A DNA stretch of 64,000 bases, from assembly GCF_030269305.1 (NCBI RefSeq), contig NZ_BSTC01000001.1, positions 943,467-1,007,466 on the forward strand, given 5' to 3'. The stretch comes from Kineosporia sp. NBRC 101731. Its GTDB lineage: Bacteria; Actinomycetota; Actinomycetes; Actinomycetales; Kineosporiaceae. Positions 43,267 to 52,090 of the stretch are shown here, piece after piece. The notes below the pieces were generated by a model. That model saw nothing but the letters and a program-made list of their open reading frames with translations. It did not search any database and had not been told where the DNA came from. Each line of letters starts with the position of its first letter. The first letter of the stretch is position 1. A program made the position numbers and the translations under genes.

Positions 43267-45426
43267 GTGTTCACCATGCCGCACGATGCAACCGCCCGTG
43301 CAGCAGGCGACACGGGGCGGATCGGTCAGTACCGCCTTGTTCAGCGCCTGGGAGAAGGCGGGATGGGCGTTGTCCACCTCGGTCTCGACGAGAACGGCAA
43401 GGCCGTCGCCGTCAAGGTGCTGCGCCCGCACATCGCGGGCGACCCGGACGCGCGTCGCCGCCTTGCGCGTGAGGTCGCCACGCTGCGCCGGGTGCGTCAC
43501 CCGCGCGTGGCCGGCGTGCTCGACGCCGACGTGGAAGGTGACACTCCCTATGTCGTCACCAGCTTCGTCCCGGGCAAGACGCTGGAGAAGCACGTCCGTG
43601 ATCACGGCCCTCTGCCGCGCGGTCACGTCGCGCGCATTGGCCAGGTGCTCGCCGACGCCCTGCGCGCGATCCACGCCGCCGGGGTGGTCCACCGCGACGT
43701 GAAGCCCGCCAACGTGATGCTGCTCGACGGTGAGCCGGTGCTGATCGACTTCGGCATCGCGCACGTCGCTGACGAGTCCCGCATCACCCACACCGGTCTG
43801 GTGATGGGCACCCCGGGATACCTGTCGCCCGAGATCATCGGTGGTGACGCGGTGAGCGCCGCCACCGACTGGTGGGGCTGGGGCGCCACGCTGGCCTACG
43901 CCGCCACCGGCCGCCCCCCGTTCGGAACCGGCCCGATCGAGGTCGTGCTCGACCGGGTGCGCCGCGGCGCGATGGACGTGGACGGAGTGGACGACGGTCT
44001 GCGCAAGACGCTCACCGCCGCGCTCTCGGTCGACCCGCGCCGGCGCCCGCACCACGACGAGCTGATCGCCGGTCTGGCCGCGGCGGCGCCCTCCCGGCCG
44101 AGCACCGGCCCGAACTCGCAGGGCCCGTCCTGGGGTTCGCGGGGCGATGTGTACGTCACCCCCGACGAGGAGACCCAGCGTCAGCCCGGCCCGAAAGAGA
44201 TGGCGGCGAACCGCCAGATCCGGCCCGGCGACTCCACCGAGATCCGGCTGCCCGCAACGGACGACGCGGACGAGATGCCCACGGCCCGCACGCCCCCGCC
44301 GTCGTTCAACACCGGTTTCGCGAACGCGCAGACCTCGGTGATCCCGCCGCACGCCTCGGGTGGGAACAATGATCAGACCTCGGTGATCCCCCCGCACGCC
44401 TCGGGTGGGAACAACGACCAGACCTCGGTGATCCCGCCGCCGTCGGCCCGGGCGAACGCCCAGACCTCGGTGATCCCTCCGCACGCCCTCGGGCATGGTG
44501 GCAACAACAGCGAGACGTCGGTGATCCCGCCGTCCTGGGGTTCCGCGCCGGAGTCCACCCGCCGTTTCGACCCGCCGAAGCCGAACCAGAACTCGAACCT
44601 GGGCCAGAACGCCGGTCCGGCCAACGGTTTCGAAGCCCGGACCCAGCAGGGCCAGCGCCCGCAGAACCAGAGCCCGCAGAACGCCGGCCAGAACCCCGGC
44701 CAGAACCCCGGCCAGAACCGGGGCCAGGCCCCGGTCCTGGCCAAGGGGCGCCCGATCGGCGACGACCCGCACCAGTCCCAGGCGCACCACGACGAGGACG
44801 AGCGCGGCGAGAGTGTGCTCGACCGGCTGCCGCTGGGCTCGATGCCGCTGTTCCTGTTCGGCCTGCTGGTGGTGCTGGCCGGGGTGGCCGCGGTGGCTCC
44901 TTACGGCGCCATCGTCATCGTGGCGGTGGGCATGATCGCCGCCCGCGTGGTCGACCGCACCAGCACGGCCCTGGGGCACCGTCGCGATACGCGCGGGTCC
45001 CGGGCCAGCGACGGCCTGGTCACGGCGCTGTCGATGCCCTGGCGCATTCTCAGCGGCGCGTTGTCCACGGTCTTCGGGCTGGTACTGCCGGCCCTGATCG
45101 GCGTCAGCGTGGCCTTCATCGTCGCCTCGGTGCAGTCCGGTGCGGCCTCGTCCAGCGTGGTGCCCGGATCGCCGATCCCGCTCGCCGCGGGCATGGTGGC
45201 CCTGCTGCTCACGGCCTGGTGGGGTCCGGGCGGTGGCCCGGTGCGCCGCGGTACCGAGAGGGTGGCCGCGGCCATCACCGGTGGCCCGACGGCTCGCCTG
45301 GTGGCGTGGTCCGTGATCGTGCTGGTGCTGATCTCCTGTCTCGTGGTGCTGCAGAACAACGAGCACAAGGCCGACTGGGGCCCCCTCGAGGGAAGCTGGC
45401 TCGTCAACGAGATCACCGCGTCCTAA
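43267..45426 (+). CDS. Membrane Ser/Thr protein kinase with TSVIPP repeat linker
   Basis: 719 residues. The Hanks-type kinase domain (about 20-275) is intact: glycine loop GEGGMGVV (30-36), lysine K50 (AVKVLR), catalytic loop HRDVKPANVML with D144, DFGIAH and GTPGYLSPE. A long Gln/Pro/Asn-rich linker (about 290-510) contains five T-S-V-I-P-P motifs and NPGQ repeats. Four C-terminal membrane helices follow (about 515-700). It belongs to the PknB-like family by kinase sequence but lacks PASTA repeats. Start GTG 43267; ATG 43276 three codons on is equally possible. The stop shares bases with the stop of the convergent c-di-GMP gene. Confidence 0.9.
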   Translation: MFTMPHDATARAAGDTGRIGQYRLVQRLGEGGMGVVHLGLDENGKAVAVKVLRPHIAGDPDARRRLAREVATLRRVRHPRVAGVLDADVEGDTPYVVTSFVPGKTLEKHVRDHGPLPRGHVARIGQVLADALRAIHAAGVVHRDVKPANVMLLDGEPVLIDFGIAHVADESRITHTGLVMGTPGYLSPEIIGGDAVSAATDWWGWGATLAYAATGRPPFGTGPIEVVLDRVRRGAMDVDGVDDGLRKTLTAALSVDPRRRPHHDELIAGLAAAAPSRPSTGPNSQGPSWGSRGDVYVTPDEETQRQPGPKEMAANRQIRPGDSTEIRLPATDDADEMPTARTPPPSFNTGFANAQTSVIPPHASGGNNDQTSVIPPHASGGNNDQTSVIPPPSARANAQTSVIPPHALGHGGNNSETSVIPPSWGSAPESTRRFDPPKPNQNSNLGQNAGPANGFEARTQQGQRPQNQSPQNAGQNPGQNPGQNRGQAPVLAKGRPIGDDPHQSQAHHDEDERGESVLDRLPLGSMPLFLFGLLVVLAGVAAVAPYGAIVIVAVGMIAARVVDRTSTALGHRRDTRGSRASDGLVTALSMPWRILSGALSTVFGLVLPALIGVSVAFIVASVQSGAASSSVVPGSPIPLAAGMVALLLTAWWGPGGGPVRRGTERVAAAITGGPTARLVAWSVIVLVLISCLVVLQNNEHKADWGPLEGSWLVNEITAS
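44329..44530. repeat. Tandem coding repeats in the kinase linker
   Basis: A 45-bp unit (starting CAGACCTCGGTGATCCC) occurs twice in near-perfect form, then in three degenerate forms. It encodes Q-T-S-V-I-P-P-x-x plus Asn/Gly-rich spacers. A second short repeat further on (about 44687-44725) gives N-P-G-Q units. Confidence 0.9.
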
Positions 45427-47564
45427 GCACTCTGCAACTCGTACTGCGGGCTGGGCTTCCCGAACAGGTAGCCCTGGGCGTGCTTGACCCCGATCCCGAC
45501 GAGCAGGGCGCTCTGCCGCTCGGTCTCGACGCCCTCGACGATGACGTCGATGCCGAGTCCCTGCCCGAGGCCGATCAGGGCCTCGACGATGCGGTCGCAC
45601 TGCGGGTCGTCGCCCAGCCCCGCGGTGAAGCTGCGGTCCACCTTGATCCCGGAGACGGGCAGGTCCCGCAGGTACGACAGGGCCGAGAAGCCGGTGCCGA
45701 AGTCGTCCACCACGATCCGCACGCCCAGCCGGTGCAGCCGATCGATCTCCGGCCGGGCGGCGGGGGCGGCGCTGAGCATCACCGACTCGGTCAGCTCGAG
45801 CACGAGTTGCCCGGCGGGCAGGCCGGACTCGGCCAGGGCCTGCTCCACCAGGCCGGAGAAGCCGGGGCGGATCATCTGGTTCGGTGACACGTTCACGGCC
45901 ACGTAGCCGGGGTCGCGGCTGGCGGCGGCGGCCCGCACGGCGGCGCGCAGTACCCAGGCGCCCAGTTCGACGATCAGCCCCGACTCCTCGGCGATCGGCA
46001 GGAACGTGATCGGCGGCATGAGCCCCTTCTCGGGGTGACGCCAGCGAACCAGAGCCTCCCGGCCGATCACCCGGCGCCCGGTGAGCCCGACGATCGGCTG
46101 GAAGTGCAGCTCCAGCTCGCCGTCGCCGATCGCGGTGCGCAGCTGTGACTCCAGGTCCAGACGTTCGGAGGCGGCCTGGCGCAGGCCGGGGTCGACGACG
46201 TCCCAGCGGTCGCGACCCCGGTTCTTGGCCTGGTAGGTGGCGATCTCGGCGTCACGCAGCAGCATCAGCGGGTCGTTGTCGGCCGAGGTGGAGAGGGCGA
46301 TGCCGATGCTGAGGGTGGGCCGCAGCGTGCGTCCGCCGAGTATCAGCGGCTCGTTCACCGCGGCCCGCACCCGGTCGGCGATCGCGCCGGCCTCGTCCTC
46401 GTCGGTGATGTCGTCGCAGACCACCACGAACTCGTCGCCGCCGAGGCGCCCGGCGGTGTCGCCGGGGCGCAGGGAACCGGCCACCCGGCGGCCGATCTCG
46501 GCCAGCACCTCGTCGCCGTCCTCGAAACCGGCGTTGTCGTTGACGACCCGGAAATGGTCCACGTCACCCTGCAGCACGGCGGCCCGCAGCCCGCTGCGGC
46601 GCGTGCGGTCGAGAGCCTGCTGCACACGGTCGAGCACCAGCGGACGACCCGGCAGGCCGGTGAGCCGGTCGTGCAGCGTCATGTGGGTCAGCAGGCCCTG
46701 CGCCTGGTGCAGGTCGCTGCGGTCCTCGACCTGCACGACGAGCTGCACCGGGCGGGACGAGGAGTCGCGGATCGGCGTGATCACCAGGGTGCCCCACAGG
46801 TGCATGCCTCCGTGCCCGACGAAACTCCGCTCCAGCCGCAGGGAATCCTCATCGCTACCGATCAGGCCGGAGATCCGGGCGCGCACGGTGACGATGTCCG
46901 CCGGATGCACGATGTCGGCCAGGGAGCGGGCCTGGAGCTCGTCGGCGCGGTAGCCGAGCATCCGGCACAGCGTGCGATTCACCCGCAGGAAGCGGCCGTT
47001 CAGCGTCGCCACGGCGATACCGATCGGGCTGTGCTGCATGGTGCGGCGGAAGATGTCATCCCCGCCGACCTCCTGCGCCACCGGCGGGACAGCGGCCGGG
47101 TCAGTGGCAGGGGCCACGGAACTGACCACGGCGCGGGGCCGGCCGTCGTCACCCAGCAGCGGGATCGAGGTGACCTGCAACAGCCGGCTGACCCCGTCGA
47201 CCAGCACCGGATCGGTGAAACCGCTCTGCATCTGGCCGCTGCGCAGGGCCGCCGAGCTGATCCGGTTCACGCCCTCGATGCGGCCCGGGCGGGGGTCGGC
47301 GACCCGGCGATGACCGTTGAGAGCCATCGGGCTGGTCTCGTCGGCGCGACGCTGGGCCGGCACCCCGGAGCTGGGTTCCTCCAGCAGTTTCAGGTCCAGG
47401 AGCTGCCCGGCCCGCAGATTGGCCAGGAGCACGCTGCCGTTCAGGTCCTGCAGCAGCACGCCGTCCGGGAGCGCGCCGAGCAGGGCCCGGTGGCGGGCCT
47501 CCGACTCGGCGACGGACACGCGGGCCCCATCGTGCCGGGCCCGGCGTAGATCTCCTCGCGGCAT
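45423..47564 (-). CDS. PAS-GGDEF-EAL c-di-GMP turnover protein
   Basis: 713 residues from ATG 47564, with AGGAG four bases before it. Order: two PAS-type sensor regions (about 20-150 and 170-290), GGDEF domain (about 300-460) with an intact GRLGGDEFVV active site, then EAL domain (about 475-713) with GREALVRW, ELTESVM, VVDDFGTGFS, and VEGVET. Both catalytic sets look complete, so it could make and degrade c-di-GMP; which one dominates is unknown. There is no membrane segment. Possible source of ligand for RsiG. It overlaps the convergent kinase gene by four bases at the stops. Confidence 0.93.
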   Translation of the reverse strand: MPRGDLRRARHDGARVSVAESEARHRALLGALPDGVLLQDLNGSVLLANLRAGQLLDLKLLEEPSSGVPAQRRADETSPMALNGHRRVADPRPGRIEGVNRISSAALRSGQMQSGFTDPVLVDGVSRLLQVTSIPLLGDDGRPRAVVSSVAPATDPAAVPPVAQEVGGDDIFRRTMQHSPIGIAVATLNGRFLRVNRTLCRMLGYRADELQARSLADIVHPADIVTVRARISGLIGSDEDSLRLERSFVGHGGMHLWGTLVITPIRDSSSRPVQLVVQVEDRSDLHQAQGLLTHMTLHDRLTGLPGRPLVLDRVQQALDRTRRSGLRAAVLQGDVDHFRVVNDNAGFEDGDEVLAEIGRRVAGSLRPGDTAGRLGGDEFVVVCDDITDEDEAGAIADRVRAAVNEPLILGGRTLRPTLSIGIALSTSADNDPLMLLRDAEIATYQAKNRGRDRWDVVDPGLRQAASERLDLESQLRTAIGDGELELHFQPIVGLTGRRVIGREALVRWRHPEKGLMPPITFLPIAEESGLIVELGAWVLRAAVRAAAASRDPGYVAVNVSPNQMIRPGFSGLVEQALAESGLPAGQLVLELTESVMLSAAPAARPEIDRLHRLGVRIVVDDFGTGFSALSYLRDLPVSGIKVDRSFTAGLGDDPQCDRIVEALIGLGQGLGIDVIVEGVETERQSALLVGIGVKHAQGYLFGKPSPQYELQSA

Positions 47565-47915
47565 GACTCTCCTCATCGTGTGCCGCGCCCTCGCGAACGA
47601 GACCCGGCGTTCCTCACCGGCAGTCTATGAACCCTCACGCCACGCATCCGGGACGACACGGGGAGGTCTCTTCCCGTTGACACTTTCCGGTGCCCGGGTT
47701 ACTCCGCTTTGGCCCACGACCCGCCACGGCTTCTGAAAAATCCCGTCCGGAGGGTCGTTTGCGAGAACACGACCGTTGCTCCCGGTTCGGCCGGGTCCGG
47801 TCCCGGGAACTCCCGGAGGGTGCATCGGGGACTTCCCTGATCGCCCGGCCGCTGTGACCCGCGACATACTCGGAGGTCACGACGGGTGGGGACCCGTCCC
47901 GAGGGGGAGAGATCC
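47565..47915. promoter_or_regulatory. Divergent upstream region of the GGDEF-EAL and MMPL genes
   Basis: 351 gene-free bases. TTGACA at 47677-47682 followed by TACTCC at 47700 gives a possible promoter (17-base spacer) towards the MMPL gene, though the -10 is poor. An inverted repeat ACGGGGA..TTCCCGT lies just before it (47657-47676). No gene in either direction is convincing. Confidence 0.4.
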
Positions 47916-50075
47916 ATGACTCGCACGGCCACGTTCGTCGTCAGACGCCGCTGGTGGGTGATCAGCTTCTGGCTGGTCATGCTCGTCGCCGGGGCGGGAG
48001 CCTCGTCCGTCGTTCCCGACCGGCTGAGCTTCGACTTCTCGATGCCCGGCCAGGAGGGCTACGAGACCTCGGTGAAGCTGGCCGAGGCCTACGGCATCGC
48101 CGGGGACATGTCCTACGTGCCCGTCTACACCGCGCCGGACGGCGACATCGCCGGGCACCGCGACGAGATGGCCCGGATCGACGCAGCTCTCGCCGATCTG
48201 CCGGGGGCGCAGGTGATCGGCTACGCCGGCACCGGCGACGAGCGCTTCCTCACCGACGACGGGCGCAGCGCGTTCAGTCTGCTGTTCACGCCCACGCCCC
48301 AGGGGTTCGCCGACCCGCTGGCCGAGCAGCTTACGAGCACTCTGGCGCAGGCTGGTCAGGGTGCCGGTCTGGAGGTGAGACTGACCGGATACCAGCCTCT
48401 CTCGACCAGCTCGGCGGAAAGCACCGAGGGCCCGAGCGTGCTCGTGGAGACCCTGGTCGGGGCATTCGGCGCGCTGATCGTGCTGATCTTCGTCTTCGCC
48501 TCGTTCCTGGCCCTGGTGCCGCTGCTGATCGCCGCGGTGGCGATCCTCTCCACCTTCCTGGTGGTGCTCGGCCTCACCGAGATCACCGACGTGTCGTTCG
48601 TGGTGCAGTTCCTCGTCTCCCTGATCGGCCTGGGCGTGGCCATCGACTACTCGCTGCTGGTGGTGTCGCGCTGGCGGGAGGAACGGGCCCACGGCGCCAC
48701 CAACGACGACGCGGTGGTGACGGCGGTGCGCACCGCCGGGCACGCCGTCCTGGCCTCCGGGGTCACGGTCGCCATCAGTCTCATCGCCCTGATCCTCGTG
48801 CCCGTGCCGCTGCTGCGCAGTATGGGTTTCGGCGGCATGCTCATTCCGCTGATGAGCACCCTGGTCGTGCTCACCCTGCTGCCGGCCCTCCTGAGCCTGG
48901 TCGGCCCCCGCGTCGACTGGCCCCGGATCCGCCGCGAGAGCAAGGCGTCCCGGGGCTGGTCGGCCTGGGCCCGGGGCGTGGTGCGGTTTCGCTGGGTCGC
49001 GGCCGGGGTGGGTGTCGCGGCGCTGGGGCTGGCCATCGCCCCGGTGTTCGGCCTGCAGTTCGGCATGACCAGCTCCGCCTCCCTCGCCGACTCCGGGCCG
49101 GCCTACGACGCGTTGCGCGACCTGCGCGAGGGAGGCGTCGGCAGCGGGGTGCTCTCACCGATCAGCGCCGCCGCGGCCTCACCCGCCGACGTCCCCGCGA
49201 TCGTCGAGGCCGCCGGGAAGGTCGACGGCGTGCGGATGGCGGTGCCGCTCGACCCCTCGCCGTCCGGCCTGGTGGACGTGATTGTGGTGCCCGACGCCGA
49301 GACGGTGGACAACAACTCGGTCGCGATCACCGACGACGTACGGGAGGCGGTGAGCGGCCTACCCGGATATGAGGGGCTGGCCGGTGCCGGTCCGGTCGTG
49401 CAGGACTACCAGAACGCCGTGTACGACCGGTTCCCCCTGGTGCTGGCGCTGATCGCCCTGATCACGTTCGTCCTGCTGATGCGCACCTTCCGCTCGGTGC
49501 TGCTGCCGCTGAAGGCCGTGGCACTGAACCTGGTGAGCGTGGCCGCGGTGTTCGGGCTGGCCACGTTCTTCTGGCAGGAGGGCCACGGCTCCCAGGCCCT
49601 GTTCGGCGTCACCGAGACCGGAGCCATGGAATTCTGGCTCCCCGTCCTCATTTTCGCTTTCCTGTTCGGCCTGTCAATGGACTACGAGGTGTTCCTCCTG
49701 GCCCGGATGCGCGAGGAGTACGACCGCACCGGCTCCACCTCACGGGCCGTCGTCGAGGGGGTCGGCCGCACCGGCCGCCTCATCACCTCGGCCGCACTGA
49801 TCCTGTTCTTCTCGTTCGCCGCACTCGCCTCGGCACCTGACACCGACATCAAGGTGCTGGCCACCTCGCTCGGCGTGGGCATCCTGCTCGACGCCACCCT
49901 GGTGCGCTCGCTCCTGGTACCGGCCCTGGTGTCGCTGTTCGGTCAGTACAACTGGTGGCTGCCGGTCTGGCTGGCCCGGCTCCTGCGGGTCGAGCCGTCG
50001 CCGCTGCGGCCCGACGCTCCCGTGGTCCCCGAAATTGAGGACGAGGGGGAGCGTCGGCCCGTCAGCGTCAGCTGA
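47916..50075 (+). CDS. MMPL/RND family exporter
   Basis: 719 residues. Two equivalent halves, each with a large extracellular loop and about six helices. The first TM is near 12-30; helix 4 carries IGLGVAIDYSLLVVSRWREE (proton relay aspartate and tyrosine) and its twin in the second half is FLFGLSMDYEVFLLARMREE. This is the MmpL pattern for lipid or small-molecule export driven by protons. The substrate is unknown; no biosynthetic genes adjoin. The start is ATG 47916 with GGGGGAGAG upstream; GTG 47886 would put that site inside. Confidence 0.9.
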   Translation: MTRTATFVVRRRWWVISFWLVMLVAGAGASSVVPDRLSFDFSMPGQEGYETSVKLAEAYGIAGDMSYVPVYTAPDGDIAGHRDEMARIDAALADLPGAQVIGYAGTGDERFLTDDGRSAFSLLFTPTPQGFADPLAEQLTSTLAQAGQGAGLEVRLTGYQPLSTSSAESTEGPSVLVETLVGAFGALIVLIFVFASFLALVPLLIAAVAILSTFLVVLGLTEITDVSFVVQFLVSLIGLGVAIDYSLLVVSRWREERAHGATNDDAVVTAVRTAGHAVLASGVTVAISLIALILVPVPLLRSMGFGGMLIPLMSTLVVLTLLPALLSLVGPRVDWPRIRRESKASRGWSAWARGVVRFRWVAAGVGVAALGLAIAPVFGLQFGMTSSASLADSGPAYDALRDLREGGVGSGVLSPISAAAASPADVPAIVEAAGKVDGVRMAVPLDPSPSGLVDVIVVPDAETVDNNSVAITDDVREAVSGLPGYEGLAGAGPVVQDYQNAVYDRFPLVLALIALITFVLLMRTFRSVLLPLKAVALNLVSVAAVFGLATFFWQEGHGSQALFGVTETGAMEFWLPVLIFAFLFGLSMDYEVFLLARMREEYDRTGSTSRAVVEGVGRTGRLITSAALILFFSFAALASAPDTDIKVLATSLGVGILLDATLVRSLLVPALVSLFGQYNWWLPVWLARLLRVEPSPLRPDAPVVPEIEDEGERRPVSVS

Positions 50076-50080
50076 CGTCT

Positions 50081-50110
50081 GGTTCCGTCGGGTTCCGTCG
50101 GGTTCAGTCG
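50081..50110. repeat. Triple 10-bp tandem repeat
   Basis: GGTTCCGTCG twice followed by GGTTCAGTCG, directly after the MMPL stop and running into the 3' end of the convergent dehydrogenase gene (stop at 50104). Likely a slippage product. No other role seen. Confidence 0.7.
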
Positions 50111-51216
50111 ACGCGTTCGAGCCCGGCCTGGCGAGCACCCTCGATCGCCGAGGTCAGGCCGAACGCGTTGACCGGCCCGGTCGCCCCCGCCGCCGCGGGC
50201 CCGCAGTTCGGCACCGCGATCGCATGCCAGGCCAGCAGCCGGGCGGTGAGGTCGTACGGGTTCGGCCCGGTCAGCGTCACCCGCGACAGCGTGTTGCCAG
50301 CCGAGTCCATCGCCTCGGCCACCACCATGCTCACCATCCCGGTGCGGCCCACCGAGTCGGGCCCGGCCTCGGCGTCGCGCACCATCCGCCGGTGCATGAA
50401 CTTCGTCATCGCCCGCCCCGGAGACAGCCGGGCGGTACTCGTCGCCGACTTCGGCAGCAGCGACCGGCCCTTGGGGTCGGTCTGCAGCCAGCCGATGAAC
50501 ACGTCGACGTCCCGCACCCGGGGCTGGAACTGGGCCAGCGTGAAGTGCTCCGGCCCGCCCACACTGATGGCCCGGCGTTCCAGGCCGTCGATCGTGTAGG
50601 TGCGCTCGCGGCGCCCGGGCATCTCGGTGTCGATCACCCCGTCCCGGCGCACCAGGCCGGGCTCGAAGAGGGCACCCGTCACCGACTCCAGCACGCCCGC
50701 GCTGAACGAGTTCTGCTCGAAGTCGCCGAGCACGAAGTAGGCCACCTGCACCTTGGTCGCCTCCTGCCCGGCCTCCTGCAGGGCCGCGGCGCCGGCGATG
50801 TTGCCGGGGGAGAAGCTGAAGCCGACCGAGGGCATGACCACCACCCCCGCCTCGCGGGCCGGGCGTCCCCACTTCTGGAACACCGTGCGCACCCACGGCG
50901 GCTCGGGAGCCACGTCGAGGTAGTGCGCCCGCCGCGTCACGGCCGCCCGCACGACCTCCTCACCGACCGTCCGGAAGGGGGTGATCGTGCTGATCACCAC
51001 GTCGCCGGGGCTGATCAGGGCGGTGAGGGATCCGCGATCCCGGGCATCAGCGATCCGGAAGTCCAGGCCCCCCAGCTCGTCGGACAGCTGCGCGAGCTTG
51101 TGGCCGTCCCGCCCGGCCAGGATCGGTGTGAGCCCCCTCTCCACCAGAGCCCGGGCCGTGATAGCGCCCAGGTATCCGGTGGCCCCCAGAAGTACGGTTC
51201 GCGGTCCATTTGTCAC
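50104..51216 (-). CDS. Saccharopine dehydrogenase-like NAD(P)-binding enzyme
   Basis: 370 residues. The N-terminal Rossmann fold has VLLGATGYLGAITARALVERG (residues 8-28), a typical NADP-binding site, followed by HYLDVAPEPPWVRTVF and VVVMPSVGFSFSPGNIAG. This matches the saccharopine-dehydrogenase-like / trans-acting enoyl reductase family common in actinobacteria, in which few members have known substrates. True lysine biosynthesis is unlikely. Start ATG 51216. It converges on the MMPL gene with 28 bases between. Confidence 0.85.
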   Translation of the reverse strand: MTNGPRTVLLGATGYLGAITARALVERGLTPILAGRDGHKLAQLSDELGGLDFRIADARDRGSLTALISPGDVVISTITPFRTVGEEVVRAAVTRRAHYLDVAPEPPWVRTVFQKWGRPAREAGVVVMPSVGFSFSPGNIAGAAALQEAGQEATKVQVAYFVLGDFEQNSFSAGVLESVTGALFEPGLVRRDGVIDTEMPGRRERTYTIDGLERRAISVGGPEHFTLAQFQPRVRDVDVFIGWLQTDPKGRSLLPKSATSTARLSPGRAMTKFMHRRMVRDAEAGPDSVGRTGMVSMVVAEAMDSAGNTLSRVTLTGPNPYDLTARLLAWHAIAVPNCGPAAAGATGPVNAFGLTSAIEGARQAGLERVD

Positions 51217-51560
51217 AGGCTGAAACTAGGCACTGGGCCACTTGTTCACCAGCGGAAACCCTGAACCCAGCACCATTTGGCGGCGGCAGGTGACGCAAAT
51301 CATGAGACCAAACGGACGTTCCTGTCAGGTAACGCTATTCGGTCATGTCGGCTTCGGGGTGAGTTGCGAAACTCGGATTGCTCCTCTGGTCAGCGGATTT
51401 TCGGACGCACGTCCAGAAGTTCGGCGATGCCGGGGCGGCGCCAGTGGTCTGCCGAGGCCGTTCGTCACGGCCTGGCCCCTGAACCGGCGATTCGCACAGA
51501 TCGGCCGAGGGTGCCGCATCGGGGCCCGCATGACCGGTAGAGTCTTCCGTGCAGGAACTC
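51217..51560. other. Gene-free stretch before tRNA-Thr
   Basis: 344 bases between the dehydrogenase start (minus) and the tRNA. No open frame with coding character. It should contain the promoters for both, but I see no convincing -35/-10 pair. It marks the left edge of the accessory island. Confidence 0.5.
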
Positions 51561-51637
51561 GCCCGCTTAGCTCAGTTGGCCAGAGCAGCTGTCTTGTAAA
51601 CAGCAGGTCATCGGTTCGAATCCGATAGCGGGCTCCA
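51561..51637 (+). tRNA. tRNA-Thr (anticodon TGT), CCA encoded
   Basis: The cloverleaf is complete: acceptor GCCCGCT/AGCGGGC (51561-51567 and 51627-51633), D-stem GCTC/GAGC, anticodon stem GCTGT/ACAGC around loop CTTGTAA with TGT at 51595-51597, T-stem ATCGG/CCGAT with loop TTCGAAT, discriminator T, then CCA. An integrase remnant lies just downstream, so its 3' end probably served as an attachment site. Confidence 0.97.
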
Positions 51638-51768
51638 GGGTCAGATGCCTGAAAGATGGACTGACCAGCACGTATGCCCTTTGGGGGCGACCCCGCGATG
51701 TGCAACCGAGTGCCGTTCGGTGTCGCCATATGCCGCTGTCTCTGCCCCATCTCTGCCCAGAATCAGCA

Positions 51769-51804
51769 CAGGGGCACGGCCACGGGTCTGTGGCCGTGCC
51801 CCTG
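51769..51804. terminator. Hairpin terminator between tRNA and integrase remnant
   Basis: 15-bp perfect stem (51769-51783 with 51790-51804) and a 6-base loop. It lies 16 bases beyond the stop of the minus-strand integrase remnant, a common place for a terminator. No U-tract on either strand. Confidence 0.7.
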
Positions 51805-51820
51805 GTCGCAGAGGAGGGCG

Positions 51821-52090
51821 TCAGGCTTCGATGACGCTGTCCTCGTCGTAGCCCAGGGCCTGGCCGATCCTGGCGTTCGCGGCGGCTGAGCCGCTGTCGA
51901 TGCACCCGGCGTAGACCTTGAGCAGCACATCGGAGCTGTGGCCGGCGCGGCGAGCGACCTCCGGGATCGGGACACCCGAGTTCAGCCACAAGGTCACGGC
52001 GGCATGCCGCAGGTCGTACGGGAGGCTCGCAGACCTGTAGGGACAAGGGGCTCGGTCACACCCGGCCGGTGCGTCCTGGGTCCGAATGTC
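51821..52090 (-). pseudogene. Tyrosine recombinase (phage-type integrase) 3' remnant
   Basis: Reading from about 52060 down to the stop at 51821, the last 70-odd codons encode a clear integrase C-terminus: CPYRSASLPYDLRHAA (the catalytic Arg of L-R-H), VARRAGHSSDVLLKV (His of G-H-S) and the catalytic Tyr in VYAGC. There is no start codon and no 5' part: an in-frame TGA at about 52090 closes the frame at the end of the neighbouring regulator gene. The missing part must have been lost by deletion. The position beside tRNA-Thr is typical of an integrated element. Confidence 0.85.

Noticed and set aside
43219-45600. Antisense frame of 793 codons across the kinase gene
   Set aside because: Same shadow effect; the sense frame has all kinase motifs.
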